From assembly GCA_964019135.1 (NCBI GenBank), contig OZ025260.1:14068254-14132253 (forward strand): a DNA stretch of 64,000 nucleotides. The letters are read 5' to 3'. Positions 51,489 through 62,116 of the stretch are shown here, piece by piece. The translations under genes were made by a program, and so were the position numbers. How positions within the stretch are numbered: position 1 is the stretch's first letter; each line of letters opens with the position of its first letter. A model generated the notes under the pieces. It saw only the letters and a program-made list of their open reading frames with translations. It did not search any database and was not told where the DNA came from. The stretch comes from Arenicola marina. Lineage: Eukaryota > Annelida > Polychaeta > Arenicolidae.

Positions 51489-53287
51489 CAGCACTGATGG
51501 AGTAACGCGTGGCCCATGCCCAGCAGAGGACGAGGAAGTGTGTGGCACCCAACAGCTTCCAGTGGATGCAACACGGTCTCCACCACCACCATATGACGGC
51601 CTCCATATTGGACCCGCAGTCTCCTTGGCTTATCAGCGGGAGAGCATTGCAATGTTGCGGCGCGGCTCGGCTCGGCTCACCTCACGTCATCTGGCAATTG
51701 CTCTGGGCTTATATGGACCTTGTCACAGGGTGTTGCGATTGTGTGTTTTTGAATAAGACTGCTTCGTCCCGTGGGGGCGTGGTGGATGGAGGAGTTTTTT
51801 TGGGGGGAGAGGGCGGCTAGGAGGGAGGAAGGCTGAGCTGGGCCACTGAATGGGAGTCGGACGCGGGAATCAGGGAATGGGACGAGAATCAGGGAATGGA
51901 CTTCTTAGTTGTCGCTTTCACGGGACGCCCGGCGCCAACCGGTGGCGCCTCTAGCGGGTGTAATGTACAACACGTATCACGGCATGTTGATTTCCGCCAT
52001 GGCGAGCCTTAACACAATAATGGGTGGCGGGGAGAGGGAGGGGCTAGGTGGTGTCTCACGGATTGTCACCATGTATAGCTCACTTATTACTCATGCTGAG
52101 CTTGCGCAACAGTTAGTGATGGTGGATCCTAAGTAATTGTGACTGATGGATCGAGACGGACCTGCAGGCGCCTTATGGGGAGGGCGGGGTGGGGGGTGGG
52201 GTGCAGGTCAATGGAATACAGCTTCCATGGCGGCGGGGGTGGGGGTGGGTATGCCAGGAGCCCTGCTGCCATCTGCCGGCGACGCTGGAGGCGACGAACT
52301 GTAACACCCGCATGCTGAGGAAGAAGGGAGTCTTCAGGGGGGAAATCGATGACTTGTTGGCAGCAGCAGCAGCAGCCGCTGCAGCCAGCGCAGCAGCCAG
52401 AGCAGCAGCCATCGCAGCAGCAGCCGCAGCAGGGCTGGAGAGAGCGGCGGTGGCGGTGCTGTGGCCGGGGTGATGACGAAGGCTGGGCAATCAGGAAAGG
52501 ATGCATGGGTGGGGGGGGGGGCTTGGGTCGTATCATCTGGGGGTGGGGGTGGGAGGCTGGTGATTGTCTTGATACTGTCTCTGATGGTGGAAGTACATGT
52601 GTGTTTAGAGAGGGAGTCAGGGTGCTGGTTAGGCCATGCGGAATGCCGGACTACCTTTAGTCTCCTCTTTACAACTCTAGCCCCCCCCCCCCTCCCATCG
52701 TTCCCGCCCCCATCATTTCCTTTGCCCCCCCCCCCCCCCCACCCCTCCAAAACCATCGCACCCCGCGCCCCACCCCTACACCGAGCTAATAAGGGTTGCG
52801 CGGGCGGCTGGCGCCATCCTGGAAACTGTACGACTCGCCACCACCCACCTCCCCTACCGCCGCCCCCCACCCCCTCCACACACACACACCGTCGGTTGCT
52901 AGGCGCCACTGCCGCCGGTAAAGGTCGATTATTTATGACGGAAATGACTGTCTGTAGAATAGGTCTGTGCCACATGCGATCACCCGCCATATATAGTACC
53001 TGAAACAGAACATTACGGGCAATAGATGTCTATCTCTTGCAGTGGAGGGTTCGCCGCGATGGCTGACCCAATAATGGAGAGCGGCGGTTAACCGTGGCGC
53101 CATCTACTGGCGAACAATGATGGCGATCACGTCGGCTTTGGCTTTTAATGGCCGCTGTAATGAAAGAATACTTTATGTGGAGAGAGGGGCCGCTTCACTG
53201 TGCTTCGTGTTGGGCCAACTGTTGAGAGTGGGTAGGAATGACGTGTATTGTGATCTTATATATGGTGGCACCGTGAAAAGGGACCCC
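51489..53287. other. No gene seen (intron), low complexity
   Basis: Apart from the CAG tract, C runs stand out at about 52,681-52,692 and 52,734-52,750. Overlapping frames of 100-218 codons on both strands are low complexity and are not called. Confidence 0.5.
52359..52436. repeat. Interrupted (CAG)n tract
   Basis: CAG/CAGC triplets mixed with CCG, CCA and TCG. The + frame would read Gln/Pro-rich peptide, but no splice context supports coding. Confidence 0.7.
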
Positions 53288-53378
53288 GCGGTGGTCCAGA
53301 GGCCAGCGCACCCCACATGCTTGGGGGTCACTTAACCGGTCGCCGGTTGCGGGTTCGAGTCCGTTTCGCCACCACCCG
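53288..53378 (+). mobile_element. tRNA-like SINE head
   Basis: An A-box-like TGGTCCAGAGGCCAGCGCA and a B box GCGGGTTCGAGTCC about 45 bases apart, followed by GTTTCGCCACC. Arms do not fold into a clean cloverleaf. No copy of its downstream body was seen elsewhere in the window. Confidence 0.4.
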
Positions 53379-54013
53379 CCGATCCCTGCCCATCACTGCC
53401 CCTACCCCGACCCCTCCCCAGCCGCTACCAATCTCCATGACCTATGCCCATGCCCTCAACCTTCTCCGTCTCTCTACCCCCCTCCCCCTCCCCCTCCACC
53501 TCTCATTCCTTCGTTCTCGTGTCGTATGGACTCGGAAGTGAGCGATATTTTTTACCGGTATGCAGTGTAGATAATGATGAGGGCCCCAGGGCGGCTCGGC
53601 ACTCGCTCGCCATACAATGGCACATACATATGTATATACATGTATCTCTCTCTATATATATGTATCGATAGTTTTTACGTTACCTCACCGCCATGCCTCC
53701 AGCAGGTGCCCGTCACTCCCGACACCCCACAGACTTTCATTATCTCCAATATTATGCATATTATGCATGGACCTATTTTTACAGATTTTTTGACTGCTGA
53801 AAACAAAACTAGAATAAGATGCAGTCATCAGTTTTTCTTTCCTTTGTCACATGTATAAATAGAGAGCACCGCGTAGTTGGGAGTTTGAGTCTGTGGGGGG
53901 CACTCGAGAACGTCTTGCCATCCGCCGTCAGCCAATCAGAGCTCGCCTGCTGTGGCACTCTCCGGGAGGTGTCGGTGCGCGCAATTATTTCCTGGCGCCT
54001 CTCCAGCAAAATG

Positions 54014-54222
54014 TGATTGGTTGTATATTCACGACGCTTTAACCACTTTTGGTCCTATCGCGTCAATGGGAGGAAGGGAGGGAGAGGGAGCCATGCCCCC
54101 GGGGGTATCCCCCTACTCTTTGCTAAGAAGGACGTGGGATCTTTATCCTGCGACCACACAGACATGGCCACAGCAGGGCTCGAACCACCGATCCACGTGC
54201 CGTTAGGCTTTCAGGTGGCCAA
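54014..54222 (-). mobile_element. SINE, family A, minus strand
   Basis: The reverse complement runs from CACCTGAAAGCCTAACGGCA through a B box GGTTCGAGCCC and AGGATAAAGATCCCACGTCC to GACGCGATAGGACCAAAAGT and GGTTAAAGCGTCGTGAATAT. It is the same element as at 49,985 and 51,272 in opposite orientation. Confidence 0.85.
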
Positions 54223-54690
54223 CAAAATGCGAAGAGGCTTGGTCGACTGACCTGTGACGTATTCGGTACATGGGTGACTCAGTTATCCCTGTGCTGATAT
54301 CACCTCACCACTCTATTATGAACAACGGAGGTCGTCTTGTAATCGAATCTACTGTTATGTTCCTTCCATCCCCGGTACTGTTATCTTTGCCCAGTTACCA
54401 GCTTAGATTTTACAGGAGACCTTTACATATAGGCCCGACACGTGACCGCGATCACTATCTGTCACCCCAGATGTACCTGATATTTAATGCAATAGCTATG
54501 CGGGGACTGGATGTGCGAAGACTGTCCACAATACAGCAATTGACCATTGACAAACCGTAGGAGGAATGCAATAGCGAGCTTACGTCACACAATGGTCCTA
54601 AACTGTATGCGATCAGTCTGCTTGCGGTGCTTTCGTATAGTGTACCTCTGTGGCTCGCCACTGGCTGAAGAACTCACCCTGCAGTGCCCA

Positions 54691-55355
54691 GGGCCTCGTT
54701 CGCAAGCGACAGCTAGTCGACTATTTTTTGACCTAGATTTCGCCATTGCGCCTGCGCATTACAGCCTAATGCCGAACGCGGGATAGTCGAAAAGGGTTGA
54801 CAATCGGTCTCATGGCGGAAATAACACCAATAACAAGCACCTTTAACCGCCGTGTGTCCTGACCCTCTTGTGCAAAATTCTGGACCGTCACTGAATTGTA
54901 TTACAAAGAACTATTCACCCTGTGTCCTTTGGCTAGAGCCTCACTGTATCGGCTTGGTGACCGAAGGAGTACCAACGCCCCCCAAACAAAAATCTAAACA
55001 GTAGAGATAAGGGTACTGTAAACGAGCGTACAGTTAGTTTGATCATGTGAACATTTAGCACGAAAACATGATAAATTGGCAAAATAAGCAATTACGTATG
55101 AACCATGCTATATTTTAATTCGTTTAAATGGATATCAACTTGCAAACGAAGTTACAGATTAAGTATACGCCACAAAAGATGACGCGAACACCGCTTAATG
55201 CTCATTTCCCTCCGCCATCTTGGACGACAATCGACCAGAGGAACCGTGGGTGGCGGCATGGTTCGTTCTGGTCGACTAGATGGTTGGACAAATCACCGTT
55301 CGGCAGCCAAATCGTCAACCATTAGTCGACTAACGGTCGCTTGCGAACGAGGCCC
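54691..55355. mobile_element. 665-bp non-autonomous DNA transposon (MITE-like)
   Basis: The ends are a perfect 20-bp terminal inverted repeat, GGGCCTCGTTCGCAAGCGAC at 54,691 and its reverse complement ending at 55,355. Similarity continues inward through TAGTCGACTA and TTGAC on both sides. Further weak inverted similarity (ATGGCGGA) lies about 130-150 bases in. No transposase frame is present. A target-site duplication was not evident, so the superfamily is left open; the CAGGGCC-like left edge is hAT-like only by resemblance. Confidence 0.8.
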
Positions 55356-55400
55356 AAATATACCTTACAGGTATTTGTCTTTTGTAAATAGTAGGTCTAT

Positions 55401-55797
55401 GCAACCCCCTCACTACCCACTTCACGGCCTCATGGAATCTACCTACTCCCCCTTCCCCTCTCCCCCCCCCCCGTCACTGCTACTCACATCCTGCTCTACC
55501 CACCTCCTGCTCTACCCGCCTTCAGTGACATTGCAACCCCCTCACTACCCACTTCACGGCCTCATGGAATCCACCTACTCCCCCTTCCCCTCTCCCCCCC
55601 CCCCGTCACTGCTACTCACATCCTGCTCTACCCACCTCCTGCTCTACCCGCCTTCAGTGACATTGCAACCCCCTCACTACCCACTTCACGGCCTCATGGA
55701 ATCCACCTACTCCCCCTTCCCCTCTTCCCCCCCGTCACTGCTACTCACATCCTGCTCTACCCACCTCCTGCTCTACCCGCCTTCAGTGACATTGCAT
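55401..55797. repeat. 132-bp tandem triplication
   Basis: GCAACCCCCTCACTACCCAC starts at 55,401, 55,533 and 55,665. The third unit is slightly shorter because of its C run. The units are nearly identical, so the event is recent. The 298-codon frame across it is a by-product. Confidence 0.92.
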
Positions 55798-56349
55798 CCA
55801 CCCCGCCCCCACCCTATCCCCCCTTTTCTGTCTTTCTGTCGCCGCCGCATGCCCCCCCCCCCCCCCCCACACACTGCCGTTTTTCTTCACCTTGTGTTCT
55901 TTGACTTCGTTCGTCCGCTGCGACCAATGCTAGGCTCTCGGTACAAACCACCTTATGAAGAGGCCACTTGGGTGGTTAACACTGGGGGCTGCGGCGGACT
56001 AGGTGGGTGGAGTGGGTGTGAAGGGAGTGGCGGAGGGGGGGGGGGGTCCCAACGTGTGGGGGTGCGGGTGATACCTTATACCGACACTTTATAACGAGAG
56101 ATCCGCGACGAACAAAAAACGATATTTACCTCTGGCGAGCGGGAGTTGTTTTTTGTACCTCCGCGCATGCATGTCGCGCACGCATTGCTTGACTCGACCC
56201 ACTCTGTTGTTGTGGTGGCTCTCCCTTCGGGGTTGGGGGGGTAGGGTGGGCGGCCACTCTGCCAAAGTATCGGCAACGAGAAGTAGGCTCTCGCCATGAA
56301 CTGTTGGAGGCCATACTGAATAGCACTGCATGGCGATAGAGGACGGCCT

Positions 56350-56460
56350 AGTATCACAGCCTGACTGGCTGGTATCACTGGCTGACTCGTGTCACTGTGA
56401 CTGATATCACTGTCTGTCTGGTGTCACTGTCTGTCTGGTATCACTGTCTGACTGGTATCT
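56350..56460. repeat. About 19-20-bp degenerate repeat
   Basis: GTATCACTGTCTGTCTGGTG-like units repeat about five times, with GTGTCACTG and GATATCACTG variants. Confidence 0.65.
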
Positions 56461-56671
56461 ATGGCTGGGTTCTATACACCTATGTACCCATACTTTGTGT
56501 TGGTTTCACCTGTGGATTTAGTGACAACTTCGTTGTAGTTACGGGCGTCCGCGGTTGGCTTCCTCTCGGGAAGAAAATGACCTGTTAACATTATTAGGCG
56601 TCTGATTTCCGGATATGACTGTTCTTACTGGACACGGTTCTGTGATGGTTGGCTAACTTCATCGTGAGCTG

Positions 56672-56772
56672 TGCCCTATCTGGATATACCTGTTCCGTGT
56701 CTGGATATACCTGTGCCCTATCTGGATAAGCCTGTGCCCTATCTGGATATACCTGTGCCCTATCTAGATATT
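56672..56772. repeat. 22-bp repeat, about 4 units
   Basis: CTATCTGGATATACCTGTGCC repeats about four times; GTGTCTGGATAT forms continue irregularly to about 56,840. Confidence 0.75.
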
Positions 56773-57314
56773 AACGTGTGATACTCAAGTCCTCAATCTT
56801 CTCGACTCTGGATATATCCGTGCCGTGTCTGGATATCATTGTGTGATCTCCCAAGTCAAGATATTCTCGTGTGATTATTGGATATTCGTCTCCGCTCTGT
56901 GGCTATTCTGGCATAGAGACCATCACCCCCAGCCTCACTTGTCTCATGTGGTCTTTTCACATTCTCTGAAATAACATGGAGACTTTACCGTGATGTGTAT
57001 ATATAACCATCGGGTTATATAATTGCCATTGAGATTCGAATGTCTCCTTATCTCTCGTTGTTAGCGCCGATGCGCAGAAGGATCCGCTGAGACATGGTGC
57101 CGTGCTGGTTATTGGCGCCACATGCCGCGCTTCCAATCTATCTATGGCATTGGGGCTTTGTAGCCGTTGCTAGGGGTGCCCCAGTCATTTAGTCGTCACT
57201 GCACCCTACTGTCGCCATGGCAATGGTATGACCCCTCCATCCCCCATTATCCCCCCCTCCCTCTCTGCACAGGTGGATACGGAGGTGCATTTTCCATGGA
57301 AATAGATAATGGAT

Positions 57315-57367
57315 TATTGTGGTAAATGGTAGGCGTGAGCAATACGTGAGCGATGCTGAAACAATGG
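57315..57367 (-). repeat. Short dispersed repeat, copy 3
   Basis: The reverse complement reads TTTCAGCATCGCTCACGTAT then TGCTCACGCCTACCATTT, matching copies 1 and 2. Confidence 0.6.
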
Positions 57368-58544
57368 AGGAACGGCCCACATGAAGCTGAGCTTCCAATG
57401 ATGTGATCTATGTATCGCTGACATTTGGTATCGGGAGACATATGCCTCGTTACAGTCGACCTTCTGGTGATGACCTTTACACCATTGACCACCGAGATGA
57501 CTGCACTCGTATTGTACGCGTGTGGTGTTGTGTGTGAAAACATAGCCTTCTGGTGACTGTGGGACGTAGGTATCTGGGGATTGTCTCACATATTACTCAC
57601 TTTTCTCATTACCCAAGCAGACTCCTTGACCTAGTTTATGCCACGTGTGGACAGACAGAGTTAATGTAGTGGATATACACCAGGCCGATCCACCGATCCG
57701 TCGCCCACCACCCATCACCCATCCCCCTTCTGTCCAGTGGCTCGTGGCTTCTCCCTGTTGACTATGAAGGCCATCAGATTGCCCACACTATCGGTACTTC
57801 TCAGAAAGGACAACGTTGCTACCGGCAGAAAACATAAGTGACCAATATTGTTCAGTCGCCAACGTTGTCAACGTCTTTCTGACAATGGATTCATCTGCCG
57901 ACGCCTCAAGGATGTCTCATCGACTCTCAAATCACCTCACAACCTTGGTCTGGACGTGTAAGTGTCACTCCGCCGCCGGATCTACTTTCAGAAGGAGGCC
58001 GTTAATGGAATGTGACTCACTTCACTTGTCTCATATTATCAGTGGCTGGCATTGGACCCTGTATACTCTAGAGTTAACTTGTCTCACAGTGTCAGGGACC
58101 TTGTCTAGTCCCGTGTTATGTATCTGGCGGTGACGAAGTGTAACTTCTGTAGATGATGTCCATTTATTAATCTTTAGCTTCATGTTATTGCTTGAGATCT
58201 GAGCAAAAAATATAATAGTAAATGATCAAATTAATTGATAATATACAACAACCTTATTATTATGATACTAATCTGCCAGATACATTTATGTAGCCATCCT
58301 CCATGAGGCTGGCCCCGCGGCCCAATAGCCTCAACATTACCAGCGATCTGCTTTGAACATCTCTATTTACTATGTTACTTCTTTAAACACAAAGCTTTAC
58401 CCAGTACCTCTATCGTTATACAACGTCTTCTCGTTTACCCCTTACCGTCTGCTATAATGGTTTATTATATCCCCATTTATTATCCCAGATTATAACCCTT
58501 CTTTAATATACCCCTGTTTGATTGACCCCCCTTAAATATAGCGC
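57368..58544. other. No gene seen (intron)
   Basis: Non-repetitive intron sequence. A 105-codon frame at 57,816-58,133 has no recognisable domain and no splice borders of the needed phase. Confidence 0.5.
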
Positions 58545-59345
58545 TTTTGGTTGATCCATTTAGTATACCCTTTTGATCAAGCTCCTTTAATGTACCTAGT
58601 TTTCACCGACTCCCTTTACTGCACTCCTTTTATCGTACTTCCTTTGATGGACTCTTTTAATGCATCCTCTTTGCCCGACCCCTTTTATGTACCCTCTTTT
58701 GATCGACTCTTTTAATGTAACCTCTTTGCCCGACCTCTTTAATGTATCCTCTTTTGCCCGAACCCTTTAATGTACCCTCTTTTGATCGACTCTTTTAGTG
58801 TAACCTCTTTGCCCGACCTCTTTAATGTATCCTCTTTTGCCCGAACCCTTTAATGTACCCTCTTTTGATCGACTCTTGTAATGTAACCTCTTTGCCCGAC
58901 TCCTTTGATGTACCCTCTTTTGATCGACTCTTGTAATGTAACCTCTTTGCCCGACTCGTTTAATGTACCCTCTTTTGATCGACTCTTGTAATGTAACCTC
59001 TTTGCCCGACTCCTTTAATGTACCCTCTTTTGATCGACTCTTGTAATGTAACCTCTTTGCCCGACTCGTTTAATGTACCCTCTTTTGATCGACCCATTTA
59101 ATGTACCCTCTTTTGATCGACTCTTTTAATGTAAGCTCTTTGCCCGACCCCTTTAATGTATCCTCTTTTGCCCGACTATTTTAATGTATCCTCTTTTGAT
59201 CGACTCTTTCAATGTACCCTCTTGTGCTCGACCTCTTTAATGTACCCTCTTTTGATTGACTCTTTTAATGTACCCTCCTTGCCCGAACCCTATAATGTAC
59301 CCTGTTTCGCACGACCTTTTAATGTACCCCCTTTTTGATGGACCT
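58545..59345. repeat. T/C-rich 27/55-bp minisatellite next to an acceptor
   Basis: Half-units such as CTCTTTTGATCGACTCTTGT, AATGTAACCTCTTTGCCCGA and CTCCTTTAATGTACC alternate, giving a 55-base dimer in the centre and single 27-28-base units at the ends. The + strand is rich in pyrimidines and has very few AG dinucleotides. It ends about 30 bases before the exon at 59,375. Confidence 0.9.
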
Positions 59346-59374
59346 CCTTTAATTGACCCCTGTTATATCCACAG

Positions 59375-59501
59375 ATAAAACGCCACTTCTACCGCTCGCT
59401 GACGTCTCGGAAAGCGCCATGGGACTGACCTCACAGCCCGACCTTGACCCCGAAGTGCCATGTCAAGGTCACTTAAGCCTTGATAAAGACGAATCTGATA
59501 T
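59375..59501 (+). CDS. Exon: short acidic linker
   Basis: The acceptor GTTATATCCACAG precedes 59,375 and the donor GATAT/GTAAGTGG follows 59,501. It starts in phase 1 and ends in phase 2. Joined to the previous exon it reads DKTPLLPLADVSESAMGL, then TSQPDLDPEVPCQG, then HLSLDKDESD. It was missed as an open frame because of its length. The upstream 0.8 kb is a T/C-rich minisatellite that ends about 30 bases before the acceptor. No known domain. Confidence 0.75.
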
Positions 59502-59870
59502 GTAAGTGGTCATCCGTTACTTAAGAGTTGGGTGAAGGGACGAGGGTGGCGTCTGCAGCACCGCAGACATCTTAACCCTTGGTACCTGTCTTATTCATGA
59601 TTCACTGTCAACCCAGTTACATAAATAGCTACAGGAAAGAGTGGCGTTTCTCTACCCACCGTGTAGTAGGTTGAGCTATTCGGGTCGAATGGCTAATCTT
59701 TTATTTTAATCCGATAATATATAAATACCTGAATTCATCTGCGGACATATATTGGGTGCCAGTTAATATCCTTCAATCACATATATATATATATATCTAT
59801 ATATGTACATATTTGTGCATAATAATAATTAATAATTAAACCCCTCCCATTCAGCTATCCGCGAGGGACC

Positions 59871-60100
59871 ACACCGTGGCCCAGTGGGTAGCGCGCGCGG
59901 CTACTGTCGGGTGGGCTTTGCTAGGCCAACCCAAGCGGCCGGTGCGTGGTTCCAATCCCGCCGGTGCAAATGTCAAAGATAAAGATTCCATGTCTTTCTG
60001 CGCAAAGAGTGGCAGATTACTCCCGGAGACATGGCTCCTCTCTACCTTGACCCTTCCCATTGTGGCGATATGAGATACAGAGGTTAAAGCGTCCTACTTA
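59871..60100 (+). mobile_element. tRNA-derived SINE, family B
   Basis: A-box-like TGGCCCAGTGGGTAGCGCG, B box GGTTCCAATCCC, then AAAGATAAAGATTCCATGTC, TTTCTGCGCAAAGAGTGGCA, ACTCCCGGAGACATGGCTCC and GATATGAGATACAGAGGTTA, ending GCGTCCTACTTAAATC. The head differs from family A but the body order is the same. It lies in the 650-base intron and ends about 50 bases before the exon at 60,152. Confidence 0.85.
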
Positions 60101-60126
60101 AATCGATCAATGAATTAATGAATCCG

Positions 60127-60145
60127 TTCTCTCTCTCTCTCTCTA
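60127..60145. repeat. (CT)n tract forming a splice polypyrimidine tract
   Basis: A CT dinucleotide run directly before ACGACAG, the acceptor of the exon at 60,152. Confidence 0.85.
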
Positions 60146-60151
60146 CGACAG

Positions 60152-60356
60152 GGTGGAGAACTCGGTGGGGGGCACGGAGCCCGAGGACCCCCCCACGGAG
60201 CCCGAGGACCCCCCCGCGGACCACGAGGACCCCCCCACGGACCCCGAGGCCCCAGAGATGAGCGGCACCGAGAGCCAGCAGGAGGAGGCCATGGAGGACG
60301 AGGGGGAGGGGGAGGGGGAGGGCCGCGCCACCCTCACCCCGCCCACAGATAGCTCG
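60152..60356 (+). CDS. Exon: acidic EPEDPPT repeats
   Basis: A (CT)n tract plus ACGACAG forms the acceptor before 60,152. The donor is AGCTCG/GTGAGTC at 60,357. The first base completes ATG (Met) with the AT left by the previous exon; the exon ends in phase 0. It encodes VENSVGG, four imperfect 7-residue repeats (EPEDPPT, EPEDPPA, DHEDPPT, DPEAPEM), then a Glu/Gly-rich stretch. Net charge is strongly negative. It is likely disordered, in contrast to the basic exon that follows. Confidence 0.8.
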
Positions 60357-60702
60357 GTGAGTCTGTGACTTGATGCATCGCCTTGGTGGGTGGGAGAGAC
60401 GAATGGATTGGTTAATTATTTCACGAGGAAAGCGTTTTTTTGGTGGGTGATTACTGGAGCTTGGTCTGTTCCTGGGTCGGTCTGGGAATGTATGCCAGAG
60501 GTGGGGACGGTATGTCTCGGTGGTCAATTAATGTAACCATGCTACCTTGGGACAAAGGTGATGCGTTTCTGACCGTTATTATTAATAAATAGGTTACAAT
60601 GCTGTGATTGGGAGGCTATCGTGCCGTATTAATGATATTATTAGCCACTGTTTCTTGCCAATTTTTTTGTCGTTTCATGCTGTTTGTGTGTTTTTCTTGC
60701 AG
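60357..60702 (+). other. Intron, 346 bases
   Basis: GTGAGTC to TTTTTCTTGCAG, phase 0. No internal feature seen. Confidence 0.8.
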
Positions 60703-62116
60703 GTGATGACTCCGACTCCTGAGAAAGCGAGCGTTACTATGACAACGATGTATGATGTGATGCCCATGGAGATCCCACCCCCGGAGGCCACCCCGGGGCA
60801 GCTGTATCCCGAGGGCGCCACGGATCAGGGGGTGCCAGCCATGGAGGTGGACCACAAGGACCTGACGGCGGCGCCGGACACTGGCTGCCAGGGCAACAAC
60901 GCGGTTGCCTTGAAGACGGATCTATTATCGCTGGATATGGAAAGCCTCGTGACGGAGTCTCCAACGTGCGATACCGCAGAGGCCCCCCAGGGGTCGCCAC
61001 CGGAGCAGGAGCAGAAGGTCTTGGTCAAGGCTGAGGTCAAGGCCGAGGTCAAGGCCAGCCCCAGGGCCAAGAAGGCAAAGACCGGGGGCGGGGCGGCGGC
61101 GCATGGGAAAGCCGCCGGGGGGGACACCAGCCCCCGGGAGGGGTCGGCCACCCCGGCCCGCAGCCCCAAGACCGCCAAGAACACGCGCAAGGCCTCTGTC
61201 GGGGAGGGCGGCAGTCCCCGGGCCAAGCCCCAGCGGTCCCCGCGCAAAGTCGGGGTGGAGAAGCCCCCCGCGACCGCCGGGGCCACGTCCAAGTTAAAGC
61301 GGCCCGCCACCGGGAAGGCAGGGGGCGCCGACCCCGCCCCTAGCGGCCCGGCCCCCAGCAAGCTACATAAGAACGTGGCCGGCCGTAAGCCGCACGGTGA
61401 GCCACCCGCGGCCACCACGACCGCCGCCACCGCCGCCTCCTCACCCTCCCCGGGGGGTAAAGCCGCGGCGGCTGGGGGCAAGGGCGTGGAGCGGCCGCCC
61501 TCGGGGAGGAAGTCGCTCTCGGGGGTGGGTGGTCGGGAGCCGGCCCCGGGCAGTGCCGAGGAGCGCCGCCTGTCCCGGGCCCGCAAACAGCTGGACCTGC
61601 AGGGCCCGGCCGTCACCGCGCGGGGGATGTCCCACCTGACCCAGGTCGAGGCGCGCCCGGTCCTGGCCGCCGCCAACCCCAACCACGTCGACGCCGCGAC
61701 CGGCAAAGACGGCGCCGGCAAACCCAACCCCGCCGGGGGTAAGGCCCAGCGGGACGGGGCGGCGGACAAACTACCCCGACCCCCGACTACCAGGTCCCGC
61801 CTGGAGCCCCCCAAACCCCGGGGGGTGGGGCGGGCCAGCGCGACGGCTGCCGCCGCCGCTGGAGGAGGGGCGGCCGGGCGCAGTAAGCCGGCCCCGGGCC
61901 GTAAAATATCCGCCCCCGCTGTGGTGGGGGGGCTGGCGGCCCCTCGGACAGGCTTAGCGGCCCCGCGGGCGGGCTTAGCGGCCCGGGGGGGCTTGGTGGC
62001 TGCCCGCTCCTCGGCCAGGGCAGACAGCAGCAGGATGAGCACAGCCTCCGACCACAGCACGGCGGAGGCCGCCAGCCACGGGAGCAGCGGCAGCATCGCC
62101 GGAGCGGGCGCCAAGG
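60703..62116 (+). CDS. Exon: basic Pro/Ala/Lys-rich region
   Basis: The acceptor TTTTTCTTGCAG precedes 60,703 and the donor CCAAGG/GTACGTTA follows 62,116. It is phase 0 in, phase 1 out, with 471 codons plus one base. It opens VMTPTPEKASVTMTTMYDVM. From about residue 105 it turns basic: EVKAEVKAEVKASPRAKKAK, then several S-P-R/K sites (TSPREG, ARSPKT, GSPRAK, RSPRKV) and long Ala/Pro/Gly/Arg stretches. This composition is common in tau/MAP-type microtubule lattice-binding regions; that function here is inference. GC content is very high and the antisense strand has a 429-codon shadow frame. Confidence 0.85.

Noticed and set aside
53288..53378. Functional tRNA gene
   Set aside because: A and B boxes are present, but stems do not pair convincingly; treated as a SINE head.
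55198..56094. 298-codon open frame
   Set aside because: Runs through the 132-bp triplication and simple C/T-rich sequence; composition artefact.
60825..62114. 429-codon antisense frame
   Set aside because: Shadow of the GC-rich + strand exon, which has matching splice borders and phases.
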